A stretch of DNA of 64,000 nucleotides from Shewanella aestuarii (GTDB lineage: Bacteria; Pseudomonadota; Gammaproteobacteria; Enterobacterales; Shewanellaceae). The notes beneath the pieces were generated by a model. It was not told where the DNA came from and made no database searches. It saw only the letters and a list, made by a program, of their open reading frames with translations. A program made the position numbers and the translations under genes. This document shows, piece after piece, positions 38,361 through 46,406 of the stretch (within the stretch, counting starts at the first letter, position 1; each line of letters opens with the position of its first letter). The DNA is taken from assembly GCF_014647215.1 (NCBI RefSeq), contig NZ_BMOT01000005.1, positions 186,001 to 250,000 on the forward strand. Reading direction: 5' to 3'.

Positions 38361-39332
38361 ATGAAACTGAAAAAACTTGTCGGCGCAATTACCCTTACAG
38401 CCGCTGGTGTGTTCTCGGCAGCATCAATGGCTGCAATTGATCAAACGTTACCTGTATATGAAAAAACAAGTGGTGTTTCTGGTAACTTGTCTTCTGTTGG
38501 TTCTGACACGTTAGCCAATATGATGACGCTTTGGGCAGAAGAATTTAAGCATATCTATCCAAACGTAAATATCCAAATTCAAGCTGCAGGCTCTTCAACA
38601 GCGCCTCCAGCATTAACTGAAGGGACTTCACAGTTTGGCCCAATGAGCCGTAAAATGAAGCCTAACGAAGTCGAGTCATTTGAAAAACACTTCGGTTACC
38701 AGCCAACCGCTATTCGCGTTGCAATTGATGCATTAGCTGTGTTTGTTCATAAAGATAACCCAATCAAAGGGTTAAGTATTGAGCAAATCGATGGTATTTT
38801 CTCTTCGACGAATAAATGTGGTGGCAATCAAGTTGAACGTTGGGGCGATTTGGGCTTAGACGGTAACTGGGCTGCAAAAGACGTTCAATTATACGGTCGC
38901 AACTCAGTATCAGGTACTTACGGATACTTTAAAGAAAAAGCTCTGTGTAAAGGTGATTTCCGCGCCAATGTAAACGAACAACCTGGATCAGCGTCAGTTG
39001 TTCAGTCAGTATCACAAGGCTTAAACGCAATTGGTTATTCAGGTATCGGCTATAAAACGGCCGGTGTTAAAGCGGTAGCCGTGTCGAAGAAAGGTGATAA
39101 GTTTATTGAAGCGACCTCTGCAAATGCTGCAAATGGTACCTACCCACTTTCTCGTTACTTGTATGTGTATATCAACAAGCATCCAAACAAAGATTTATCG
39201 CCAATGGATCGCGAGTTCATTCGTTACATACTTTCAAAGCAAGGTCAGCAAGTTGTTGAAAAAGATGGTTATGTACCATTACCTAGCTCAGTAATTGCAA
39301 AAGATTTAGAAAAAGCCGGAATTCGCCTTTAA
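38361..39332 (+). CDS. pstS: Phosphate ABC transporter substrate-binding protein PstS
   Basis: 323 residues with a signal peptide ([12 protein letters not shown], cleaved near 25). The mature protein has the PstS phosphate-binding pattern: [10 protein letters not shown] near 45, [17 protein letters not shown] (the Ser ligands), and [14 protein letters not shown]. It binds inorganic phosphate in the periplasm for the Pst transporter; pstCAB and phoU are not in the window, so here pstS stands alone. Expression is expected from the Pho boxes upstream. A strong terminator follows, then the 234-bp repeat array. Confidence 0.95.
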   Translation: MKLKKLVGAITLTAAGVFSAASMAAIDQTLPVYEKTSGVSGNLSSVGSDTLANMMTLWAEEFKHIYPNVNIQIQAAGSSTAPPALTEGTSQFGPMSRKMKPNEVESFEKHFGYQPTAIRVAIDALAVFVHKDNPIKGLSIEQIDGIFSSTNKCGGNQVERWGDLGLDGNWAAKDVQLYGRNSVSGTYGYFKEKALCKGDFRANVNEQPGSASVVQSVSQGLNAIGYSGIGYKTAGVKAVAVSKKGDKFIEATSANAANGTYPLSRYLYVYINKHPNKDLSPMDREFIRYILSKQGQQVVEKDGYVPLPSSVIAKDLEKAGIRL

Positions 39333-39351
39333 GCTAAATTAATCGAAACTG

Positions 39352-39377
39352 AAAAGACCTCTTAATGAGGTCTTTTT
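39352..39377 (+). terminator. Intrinsic terminator of pstS
   Basis: AAAAGACCTC (39352-39361) pairs with GAGGTCTTTT (39367-39376) over a 5-nt loop; T6 continues. Confidence 0.92.
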
Positions 39378-39394
39378 TATGGGTGAATTTGGGT

Positions 39395-39421
39395 AAAAAA
39401 AAGCAACCCACTTGAGGTTGC
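39395..39421 (-). terminator. Minus-strand terminator, array unit 1
   Basis: On the minus strand GCAACC (from 39421-39416) pairs with GGTTGC (39408-39403) over 7 nt and is followed by T8 (39402-39395). Confidence 0.7.
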
Positions 39422-39536
39422 GCTTACTGCAATTTGCAATATGTTGATAGGGAAAACACTATCGAATAGGGGGAATGATGATGAACAAAACATTTCAACA
39501 AAGTCGCATTAAAAATTCGGTTCATATAGTCAGAGT
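39395..39536 (-). ncRNA. Candidate antisense RNA, array unit 1
   Basis: A minus-strand promoter-like pair TTTACT (39570-39565) and TAAAAT (39548-39543), 16-bp spacer, lies just beyond the ORF; the next intrinsic terminator on that strand is at 39421-39395. A transcript of about 142 nt would cover the ribosome binding site and most of the ORF. Inferred from sequence signals only. Confidence 0.3.
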
Positions 39537-39549
39537 GGGATTATTTTAA
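39481..39549 (+). CDS. Tiny basic peptide of the array, copy 1 (22 codons)
   Basis: A 22-residue frame starting MNKTFQQSRIK and ending VRVGLF. The third of three adjacent ATG codons (39475, 39478, 39481) is six bases from AGGGGGA (39468-39474), so it is the best start. The peptide is basic (several K and R, one H) with a short hydrophobic C-terminus and is too short for a membrane helix. It is repeated almost unchanged 234 and 468 bp downstream: copy 2 differs only by a synonymous GTG/GTC change, while the flanks differ more, which suggests that the peptide is selected. No family recognised. Confidence 0.55.
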   Translation: MNKTFQQSRIKNSVHIVRVGLF

Positions 39550-39628
39550 TAAGTTCCGCAGTGCAGTAAAAAAAATCAAAAATATCGATATTTTTTAATT
39601 AGCCTGTTGAAGGTGGCAAATAACAGGT

Positions 39629-39655
39629 AAAAAAAAGCAACCGGGTTAAGGTTGC
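39629..39655 (-). terminator. Minus-strand terminator, array unit 2
   Basis: GCAACC (39637-39642) / GGTTGC (39650-39655), with T8 following on the minus strand (39636-39629). Confidence 0.7.
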
Positions 39656-39770
39656 TATCACTGCAATATGCAATTCATTTGATAGGCATAAACACTATCT
39701 AAGGGAGGATGATGATGAACAAAACATTTCAACAAAGTCGCATTAAAAATTCGGTTCATATAGTCAGAGT
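39629..39770 (-). ncRNA. Candidate antisense RNA, array unit 2
   Basis: Same layout as unit 1, exactly 234 bp on: -10 TAAAAT at 39782-39777 and -35 TTTACT at 39804-39799 on the minus strand, and terminator at 39655-39629. Confidence 0.3.
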
Positions 39771-39783
39771 CGGATTATTTTAA
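39715..39783 (+). CDS. Tiny basic peptide of the array, copy 2 (22 codons)
   Basis: Same predicted peptide as copy 1. AAGGGAGG (39701-39708) is the strongest ribosome binding site of the array, six bases before the third ATG at 39715. Confidence 0.58.
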   Translation: MNKTFQQSRIKNSVHIVRVGLF

Positions 39784-39862
39784 TAAGTTCCGCAGCACAG
39801 TAAAAAAAATCCAAAATATCGCTATTTTTTAATTAGCCTGTTGAAGATGGCAAATAACAGGT

Positions 39863-39889
39863 AAAAAAAAGCAACCGGGTTAAGGTTGC
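39863..39889 (-). terminator. Minus-strand terminator, array unit 3
   Basis: GCAACC (39871-39876) / GGTTGC (39884-39889) with T8 on the minus strand (39870-39863). Confidence 0.7.
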
Positions 39890-40004
39890 TATCACTGCAA
39901 TATGCAATTCATTTGATAGGCATAAACACTATCGAAGGGGAGATGATGATGAACAAAACATGTCAACAAAGTCGCATTAAAAATTCGGTTCATATAGTCA
40001 GAGT
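39863..40004 (-). ncRNA. Candidate antisense RNA, array unit 3
   Basis: Same layout as units 1 and 2: -10 TAAAAT at 40016-40011 and -35 TTTACT at 40038-40033 on the minus strand, terminator at 39889-39863. Confidence 0.3.
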
Positions 40005-40017
40005 CGGATTATTTTAA
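39949..40017 (+). CDS. Tiny basic peptide of the array, copy 3 (22 codons)
   Basis: As copies 1 and 2 but with Phe5 changed to Cys (TTT to TGT). AAGGGGAG (39935-39942) precedes the third ATG by six bases. Confidence 0.53.
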   Translation: MNKTCQQSRIKNSVHIVRVGLF

Positions 40018-40095
40018 TAAGTTCCGCTGTGCAGTAAAAAAATCAAAAATATCGCTATTTTTTAATTAACTTTTTTAAGGAGGCAAATAACAGGT

Positions 40096-40123
40096 AAAAA
40101 AAAAGCAACCGGGTTAAGGTTGC
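40096..40123 (-). terminator. Minus-strand terminator, array unit 4
   Basis: GCAACC (40105-40110) / GGTTGC (40118-40123) with T9 on the minus strand. Unit 4 lacks the minus-strand promoter-like tail. Confidence 0.65.
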
Positions 40124-40182
40124 TATCACTGCAATATGCAATTCATTTGATAGGCATAAACACTATCGAAGGGGAGATAATG

Positions 40183-40284
40183 ATGAACATAATATTTCAA
40201 CAAAGTCGCTTAAAAAATTCGGTTCATATATTAGGACTGATGGTCTTTGAAAAAGTTCATCAGTTTTCAAATTATTTTAAATAA
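40183..40284 (+). CDS. Diverged array peptide, copy 4 (33 codons)
   Basis: The frame keeps FQQSR, KNSVHI of the other copies but differs at residues 3, 4 and 10 and then switches, after HI, to a new tail (LGLMVFEKVHQFSNYFK) of 17 residues. The ribosome binding site AAGGGGAG (40169-40176) is intact. It may be the ancestral terminal copy, a diversified paralogue, or a decaying edge unit. Confidence 0.45.
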   Translation: MNIIFQQSRLKNSVHILGLMVFEKVHQFSNYFK

Positions 40285-40654
40285 ATTGGCTTATATGCAG
40301 TTTGTTGGTTGTATTTTGTGCAATTAAAGCATTTCAAGTTATGTAAGCCGATAGCTACTTAGTCATTTTATTCAAATAGGTTGCGTAATCTTTAATGTTT
40401 TAGGTTGAGTCTTTTGTGCTGTGTTAGTCGGATGGATGGTTAAGCAAACAAGATCATCAAGCCTTTTTCGTCGTTTTACGTTTAAGTAAAGCTCTATAAT
40501 CGCAACAAGCAATCCTCAAATATCGACTGGCCATAATAAATTACCTTATTGAAACTGCGACCCCCATACAAACATCATCTTCAAAATGCTATCTTTAGTC
40601 ACAATAGTCAGATGTGTTTTTTATAAAACTTGAGCTTAGCGAAAGGATATTAAC
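40285..40654. other. 370-bp region upstream of the M1 aminopeptidase gene
   Basis: No coding frame. It holds a -10-like TATAAT at 40495-40500 without a clear -35, about 155 bp before the aminopeptidase start; otherwise AT-rich sequence. Confidence 0.4.
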
Positions 40655-42469
40655 GTGACCAAAATTGTAGAAACTCAGTGGGATTATCAGCATGATTACC
40701 ATTCCAGTGCGAATGCTGACTCATTGAAAGTCACTCACTTAACACTCGAACTCAGAGTCGATTTTTCAGCCAAGCAGTTAATTGGTCATGTACAACTTCA
40801 ATTTGAACCAAATAATAATCTTACAAATGTTCAGCAGCTTATCTTGGATTGCCGTGATTTAACCATATTCAAGGTAACTGATAAGCAAGGTGCCGCGCTT
40901 GAGTTCACCGTGAGCGAGGGTGATGAGGTGTTGGGACAAAAACTGGCCATTAACATCCATCAATCAATACGTGACGTTGTCGTTTATTATGCGACTTCCC
41001 CTCAAGCACAAGGTTTACAATGGTTAGCGCCAGAGCAAACACTGGGGAAATTAAAACCCTATTTGTTTAGCCAGTCTCAGCCAATTAACGCCCGCAGCTG
41101 GATCCCGCTGCAAGATACCCCAAAAGCCCGAGTGACTTTTGATGCTGTTATTCATGTCAACAACGGCTTGCGGGCTGTGATGAGTGCATTGAATACTCCA
41201 CAAATGCCTGAAAATGGCGTATTTCAATTCACTATGGATAAACCTATTCCAACGCATTTACTCGCATTAGCGGTTGGCGATTTAGCGTTTGAAGCAACTG
41301 GGCCTCGAAGTGGCATTTACACTGAGCCAGGAATGTTAGCGAGTGCGGTCAAAGAGTTTGAAGATACAGAAGCCATGATATGCGTTGCCGAGTCGTTATT
41401 GGGGCCTTATGCATGGGGGCGTTACGACATGATAGTGTTGCCGCCCAGTTTTCCATTTGGCGGCATGGAAAACCCTATGTTGGCATTCATGACCCCCACA
41501 TTGATAGCAGGGGACAAAAGTTTAGTTTCAACGGTTGCCCATGAACTGGCTCATTCTTGGACGGGAAATTTAGTCAGTAATGCTACCTGGCGTGATTTGT
41601 GGCTTAATGAAGGTTTTACCACTTATTTTACTAATCGAATCGTTGAAGCGGTATACGGTAAAGAACAAGCTGACTTAGAGTGGGTTAATGAGTTCACTCG
41701 CCTAGAGTCGGAGATGCATTCATCTGATTTAGCTGATCAAACTTTGCCAGCCAATGTGCAAAGTCGAGATCCAAATTTAGCGTTTAATCGTTTTACCTAT
41801 GATAAAGCTTCTATGTTTGTGCATGAGTTAGAGCTACGTTTTGGGCGGGCAGCATTTGATGAGTTCCTGTTTGATTATGTCAGTCATTTTGCTTTTAAAG
41901 CGATTACGACTGAGACATTTATAGGGTATATGCAGCAACATGTTATACCAAAGTTTACAGGTAAATTGTCGCTCGCAGAGCTCAATGAGTGGGTTTATGG
42001 CCAAGGGCTGCCAAATTGGTTTATGCCTCCGATCTCAAACAGTTTAGACAAAGTCGATTTTGCTCTGGCTCATTTTGCCCAAACAAAACCTGCTAGCGCA
42101 TTAGATGTTACCGGATGGCGAGTGCATCATTGGCAATATTTTTTAAATCAATTACCGCAAGTCATTACCCAAGAACAATTACTTGATTTAGATACCACCT
42201 TTAATTTCACTTTAAGTCAAAATGCAGAGATTGCATGTGATTGGTTTAGAGTGGCTATTCGTAATCATTTTGATCCTGTGCTTGAAGCGCTATCAAGCTT
42301 CCTTATAACGGTTGGGCGCGCTAAGTTTGTTAAACCTCTGTATATCGAGTTACAAGTTGCCGGTTATCAGCAAGAGGCACAACAGATTTATCAGCAAGCT
42401 AGAGCGGGCTATCACCCGTCATTGCAGGTGCAATTAGATAAGTTAATTGCCATAAATACGACAGCTTAG
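40655..42469 (+). CDS. M1-family metallo-aminopeptidase (LTA4-hydrolase-like)
   Basis: 604 residues with a GTG start (GAAAGGA eight bases upstream). The aminopeptidase exopeptidase motif GGMEN is at residues 269-273 and the zinc motif HELAH at 296-300 with the third ligand Glu319 in WLNEGF. The C-terminal third is the helical domain typical of leukotriene A4 hydrolase homologues; cold-adapted marine bacteria carry a similar aminopeptidase. No signal peptide, so it is cytoplasmic; it would trim N-terminal residues from peptides, matching the peptide importer next door. Confidence 0.94.
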   Translation: MTKIVETQWDYQHDYHSSANADSLKVTHLTLELRVDFSAKQLIGHVQLQFEPNNNLTNVQQLILDCRDLTIFKVTDKQGAALEFTVSEGDEVLGQKLAINIHQSIRDVVVYYATSPQAQGLQWLAPEQTLGKLKPYLFSQSQPINARSWIPLQDTPKARVTFDAVIHVNNGLRAVMSALNTPQMPENGVFQFTMDKPIPTHLLALAVGDLAFEATGPRSGIYTEPGMLASAVKEFEDTEAMICVAESLLGPYAWGRYDMIVLPPSFPFGGMENPMLAFMTPTLIAGDKSLVSTVAHELAHSWTGNLVSNATWRDLWLNEGFTTYFTNRIVEAVYGKEQADLEWVNEFTRLESEMHSSDLADQTLPANVQSRDPNLAFNRFTYDKASMFVHELELRFGRAAFDEFLFDYVSHFAFKAITTETFIGYMQQHVIPKFTGKLSLAELNEWVYGQGLPNWFMPPISNSLDKVDFALAHFAQTKPASALDVTGWRVHHWQYFLNQLPQVITQEQLLDLDTTFNFTLSQNAEIACDWFRVAIRNHFDPVLEALSSFLITVGRAKFVKPLYIELQVAGYQQEAQQIYQQARAGYHPSLQVQLDKLIAINTTA

Positions 42470-42662
42470 TGGTTAGTTTCATGATTTTTTGGCTGAAAAG
42501 CCTGACATTACCTGAATGTCGAATTACCAACTTTTGGAATAGCACTAGGGGACTGAGTATTTAGATTCAATAGCAACCACGCCAAACCTTAGCGAATAAG
42601 AGTGATTGGCGGTATTTTCACTCGCTTGAATTGACGAATTAGTCACAAGGAGTAAGCAATAA

Positions 42663-42691
42663 AAAAACCTCAGAGAATATCTGAGGTTTTT
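42663..42691. terminator. Bidirectional terminator between aminopeptidase and POT transporter
   Basis: AAAAACCTCAGA / TCTGAGGTTTTT, 12-bp stem, 5-nt loop, A and T flanks. Confidence 0.9.
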
Positions 42692-42728
42692 ATTTGCCTA
42701 ACAAAATGATAAGGCTTAAAACATATTA

Positions 42729-44198
42729 TTAACGCTTGATGGCTTCATGCTCGCCAGTTACGCCAATTTCTTCGGTCAATGCCGCTTCTTCAGTGTCATT
42801 GTGTCCTTCAGCACCGTGCATCCAATCAACTAGCTTGTCAGCCATGAAGTATAAGATAACACCAGAGATTGCCGCAGTAATTGCGATACCGGCGAAGATT
42901 GACATTGCATTTGCTAGCTGATCTTCAACACTGCCGCCATGACCAATCAATGAACCAACTAAACCACCTACTTTGTTCGCAATCGCAATAAATAGGAACC
43001 ATGCGCCCATCATTAACGATGCAATACGCAGTGGAGCAAGTTTAGTGACCATAGATAAACCAATAGGAGATAAACAAAGCTCACCCATGGTGTGGAAGAA
43101 GTAGGCGCCGACTAACCACCACATGCTTGATTTAGCTGAAGCGTCACCGCCCATTTCTAACACGGCACCGATCATGAATAAGAAGCCGATACCCAGTAAT
43201 ACTAGGCCTAAAGCAAATTTAACAGGCGAGTTTGGTTCATTTTTACCTAGACGTACCCATATAGAGGCAATGACTGGAGCAAAAATTACAATAAACATGG
43301 CGTTTAATGATTGGAACCAAGTGGTCGGAACTTCCCAGCCGCCAATCATACGGTCAGTAAAATCATTGGTGAACAGGTTCATTAAGCCGCCGGCTTGTTC
43401 GAAACCTGCCCAGAAAATGATGGTAAATAAACCCATAACCATGATCACTTTAATACGATCACGTTCAATTTTTGTCAGAGGCTCTTTTCTAACTTCCCCT
43501 TTGGCTGCATTCTTCGTTGCTTCTAATTTAGCAGCAGGAACAGTACCAATATCTCCCAGTAACTTTTGTGCGAAAAGATATTGGATAATTAAAGACGCTA
43601 TCATACCGATACCAGCACAAACAAAACCTGCTTGGAAATTACCATCATATGCAGCTACAACTGAGCCAACAACGATACCAGATAAGAATGCACCTACGTT
43701 GATACCCATGTAGAAAATTGTAAAAGCACCATCTCTACGATGATCACCTTCAGGATATAAATCGCCTACCATAGTTGAAATGTTAGGTTTAAAAAGTCCA
43801 TTACCTAAAATCAAGGTACCTAAACCTAAATAAAAGACTTCAATTTCCATTCCTGGGATCCAGGCGTGTGGTGTGCCTAATAGAAATTGCCCAGCAGCCA
43901 TTAAAGCACCACCTATGTAGATAGCTTTACGCTGACCTAAATAACTGTCTGCTAACCAACCACCGATAAGCGGCGTTAAATAAACAAGACCGGTAAAGGT
44001 ACCGTATAAAGAGATAGCATCAGCTTGGCTCCAACCTAAACCATGGCCACCTTCAGATTGTACTTTATCAACCAAATAAAGTACTAAAATAGCGCGCATT
44101 GCGTAGTAACTGAATCGTTCCCACAATTCTGTTGTAAACAGTAGGAACAATCCCTTTGGATGCCCAAGCATCGTTCCTGGTGCTTTTACTTCACTCAT
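42729..44198 (-). CDS. POT/PTR family proton-coupled oligopeptide transporter
   Basis: 489 residues starting MSEVKAPGTMLGHPKGLFLL (44198), with AAGGTGG upstream; the frame is open to 44249 without better signals. About 14 membrane helices; the family proton motif ExxERFSYY (ELWERFSYYAMR near residue 25) and GGWLADSYLGQRKAI (in part) are present, with FYMGINVGAFLS near 150. It imports di- and tripeptides with protons. The C-terminus is an acidic cytoplasmic tail (EGHNDTEEAALTEE). Confidence 0.94.
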   Translation of the reverse strand: MSEVKAPGTMLGHPKGLFLLFTTELWERFSYYAMRAILVLYLVDKVQSEGGHGLGWSQADAISLYGTFTGLVYLTPLIGGWLADSYLGQRKAIYIGGALMAAGQFLLGTPHAWIPGMEIEVFYLGLGTLILGNGLFKPNISTMVGDLYPEGDHRRDGAFTIFYMGINVGAFLSGIVVGSVVAAYDGNFQAGFVCAGIGMIASLIIQYLFAQKLLGDIGTVPAAKLEATKNAAKGEVRKEPLTKIERDRIKVIMVMGLFTIIFWAGFEQAGGLMNLFTNDFTDRMIGGWEVPTTWFQSLNAMFIVIFAPVIASIWVRLGKNEPNSPVKFALGLVLLGIGFLFMIGAVLEMGGDASAKSSMWWLVGAYFFHTMGELCLSPIGLSMVTKLAPLRIASLMMGAWFLFIAIANKVGGLVGSLIGHGGSVEDQLANAMSIFAGIAITAAISGVILYFMADKLVDWMHGAEGHNDTEEAALTEEIGVTGEHEAIKR

Positions 44199-44805
44199 TA
44201 AGTTTTCCACCTTAAAGCTTGTGATTGGCTGTGGCGCAAGTTGCACCACAGAATAGTTGTTTGCAAAATTAGCCTGAGTATTGCAAAGACAGTGCAGTTC
44301 ACTAAGATGAAGTGCAACTTAACTGGGCAATCTTGGCCTATTTATTGTTCATTTTTATAATAAATAATATTTATTCGATGCTTTATTTGTTTAAAACATC
44401 AAAAATCCCACCTTATATACCTTTTTAAGACCGCTAAAGTCAATGTTTGTGCGGGTATTGGAAACATTTTGATGGTTGCAAAAATGTAAACGTCACTCTA
44501 CTTTTTACATTCAGCTAAATCGTCTTTTAAAAGTCACTTAAGTTATTCCAGTACTCAGACATGATTGCACTAGAGTCAAGTTTGCCGACACTTGGTCGAT
44601 AAAGAGTGACTTTGTAAATAGAAACCTGATGACGTTATTTTAGGCAAGTAGGCGGTGTTTTTTAACTTGTTTACAGCAATTAGCTGCTCCGAGATTGCAA
44701 AAATGTAACTAAAAGTTAAAATGTGTTTAGCGTTTTCTGCTGCAAAATAATGATAATCCAGAATATGTTGCCTAACCGCATCGAGACAACATCATTGAGA
44801 ACAAT
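44199..44805. other. 607-bp intergenic region between POT transporter and OmpA-like gene
   Basis: It must hold two divergent promoters. The 14-mer TTGCAAAAATGTAA occurs twice in direct orientation (44476-44489 and 44695-44708). The first copy overlaps a dyad ATGTAAA-N13-TTTACAT (44484-44510). I see no coding frame and cannot name the regulator. Confidence 0.45.
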
Positions 44806-45459
44806 ATGCGCTTATTATTAAATACAATATTGCTATCTGTTATTTTGCTCAGTACTCAGGCTTCGGCTTGGATAGATACTGATATGGATGGCGTGCCAGA
44901 TAAAAAAGACGCCTGTGCTGGTACACCAAAAGGCACAGTTGTTATGGCTAATGGTTGCCAAGACCCCAGCTATATTGAAATTGAAGAAATAGTCCAAGAG
45001 GTTGAAGTTGATATCCCGGTTGAAATATCAGCGATTGAAGAACCGCCATTAACCCCACAAGAGTTGGTTAATGTGTGTGAGCAGCAAACAAGCATCAATG
45101 GCGTCTCGCAATGTTTGCAACAGGCAATTCAACCTGTGTATTTTGAATTTGCTAAAGCGGATGTTTTGTTATCTCAGCGTCCATTTTTAGACAGTATTCA
45201 TCGGTTAACACAGAAAAACGATAATGTGCAGTTGCTGCTAGTTGGCCATGCTGACTCATTGGGCTCTGATCAATTGAATCAAACATTATCACTTGCCCGG
45301 GCAAACAGTGTAAAACAGATTTTAGTGACCGATTATCAGTTTGATCCTGATAACATTTCGATATCAGGAATGAGTAACAGACAACCCGCGGCGGACAACG
45401 CCACAGTTGAAGGTCGCCAACGTAATAGGCGAGTAGAATTTATCATTTCGGCAGAATAG
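44806..45459 (+). CDS. OmpA-family protein with thrombospondin type 3 repeat
   Basis: 217 residues. Signal peptide to about residue 21 (ILLSTQASA). Residues 23-48 hold a calcium-type repeat DTDMDGVPDKKDACAGTP. An acidic linker (EIEEIVQEVEVDIPVE) leads to an OmpA-like peptidoglycan-binding domain (YFEFAKADVLLSQ, GHADSLGSDQLNQTLS, RQRNRRVEF). It has no beta barrel, so it is periplasmic or outer-membrane linked. It lies 24 bp upstream of mscS and is probably cotranscribed. Confidence 0.9.
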   Translation: MRLLLNTILLSVILLSTQASAWIDTDMDGVPDKKDACAGTPKGTVVMANGCQDPSYIEIEEIVQEVEVDIPVEISAIEEPPLTPQELVNVCEQQTSINGVSQCLQQAIQPVYFEFAKADVLLSQRPFLDSIHRLTQKNDNVQLLLVGHADSLGSDQLNQTLSLARANSVKQILVTDYQFDPDNISISGMSNRQPAADNATVEGRQRNRRVEFIISAE

Positions 45460-45483
45460 TCTGTCATTTAAGGGAGTAAAACA

Positions 45484-46320
45484 ATGGAAAACCTTGACGG
45501 TTTAGAAGGGTTAATGCAACAAGCACCTGAGTTTATTATGGCTTATGGTCTTAAAGCATTAGCGGCTTTGGTGATATTTATCATTGGTAAATATTTTGCC
45601 GGTGTTGCAAAGCGCCTAACTGACAAAGTATTAAGTAGTCGTAAAGTTGATCAAACCGTAGTGTCATTTGTGGCTAATTTAGCGTGGGCAATTGTTTTTG
45701 TCTTCACTATTATTGCTACATTGGGCCAAATCGGTGTTCAAACAGCCTCGCTTGTTGCCGTAATCGGTGCCGCGGGTCTTGCTGTTGGTTTAGCATTACA
45801 AGGCTCATTATCTAACTTCGCTTCAGGTGTGTTGATGGTGTTATTCCGTCCATGTCGTGTAGGCGATTTTGTTGAGGCTGCTGGTGTTGCTGGTGTTGTT
45901 GATGAAATTACTATTTTCTCAACGAAACTTCGTACTGGTGATAACAAGCTTATCATTGCACCTAACTCAGCTATCATGAATGGTACTATCACGAATTATT
46001 CAGCGCTTGAGAAACGTCGCATTGATTTAGTGATTGGTGTTGGTTATGCGTCTGATATTGCGAAAACTAAGAAAGTGATTGCAGAAGTATTAGATAACAA
46101 TGCCTTTGTATTAAAAGATCCTGGATACACCATTGGTCTAGCTGAATTAGCCGAGTCATCAATTAACTTCGTGGTTCGTCCATGGGTGAGCACTGGTGAT
46201 TACTGGCCTGCACGTTTTGAAGTTTTAGAACAAATCAAAAATGCACTAGATGCTGCTGAGATTGAAATACCATTTCCACAAATGGATTTGCATGTAAAAG
46301 AATTAGCTGCAACTAAGTAA
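45484..46320 (+). CDS. mscS: Small-conductance mechanosensitive channel (MscS)
   Basis: 278 residues with AAGGGAG upstream. Three N-terminal helices; the pore-lining TM3 is GAAGLAVGLALQGSLSNFASG (in part: GLAVGLALQGSLSN near 100-113), followed by the beta domain with VGDFVEAAGVAGVV. The length matches E. coli MscS (286). It opens on membrane tension to release solutes on hypo-osmotic shock. Followed by a strong terminator. Confidence 0.95.
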   Translation: MENLDGLEGLMQQAPEFIMAYGLKALAALVIFIIGKYFAGVAKRLTDKVLSSRKVDQTVVSFVANLAWAIVFVFTIIATLGQIGVQTASLVAVIGAAGLAVGLALQGSLSNFASGVLMVLFRPCRVGDFVEAAGVAGVVDEITIFSTKLRTGDNKLIIAPNSAIMNGTITNYSALEKRRIDLVIGVGYASDIAKTKKVIAEVLDNNAFVLKDPGYTIGLAELAESSINFVVRPWVSTGDYWPARFEVLEQIKNALDAAEIEIPFPQMDLHVKELAATK

Positions 46321-46345
46321 TCGACTTATTGAGTAAGTACGTATC

Positions 46346-46372
46346 AAAAAACCAGCCTACGGCTGGTTTTTT
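46346..46372 (+). terminator. Intrinsic terminator after mscS
   Basis: AAAAAACCAGCC-TAC-GGCTGGTTTTTT, 12-bp stem and T6. Confidence 0.92.
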
Positions 46373-46406
46373 ATTGAATTTTCAAGCGCATTTTTAGGAA
46401 CTCAAA

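Larger units (their letters stand above)
39391..40284. repeat. Four tandem 234-bp small-ORF/hairpin units downstream of pstS
   Basis: Units begin near 39391, 39625, 39859 and 40092 (A-tract starts 39395, 39629, 39863 and 40096) and the ORF starts are exactly 234 bp apart (39481, 39715, 39949, 40183). Each unit holds: a GCAACC...GGTTGC hairpin preceded by A8-9 (a terminator for the minus strand), a TGCAA...TGCA dyad, a GATAG...CTATC dyad, a purine ribosome binding site, the tiny ORF and, in units 1-3, a common tail with an AT-rich hairpin ATATCGATAT and a CCTGTT...AACAGG dyad. Unit 4 is truncated after the ORF core. No transposase or CRISPR spacer pattern. Confidence 0.92.

Noticed and set aside
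39391..40284. CRISPR array or insertion element
   Set aside because: The repeats are contiguous 234-bp units without variable spacers, cas genes, transposase or terminal inverted repeats.
44484..44510. TyrR box
   Set aside because: The arms TGTAAA and TTTACA are separated by 13 bp, not the 6 bp of the TyrR consensus.
45738..45992. Minus-strand frame of 84 codons inside mscS
   Set aside because: It mirrors the conserved mscS coding region in another frame, with no ribosome binding site or family resemblance; like many frames in this window, it is a shadow of a real gene.
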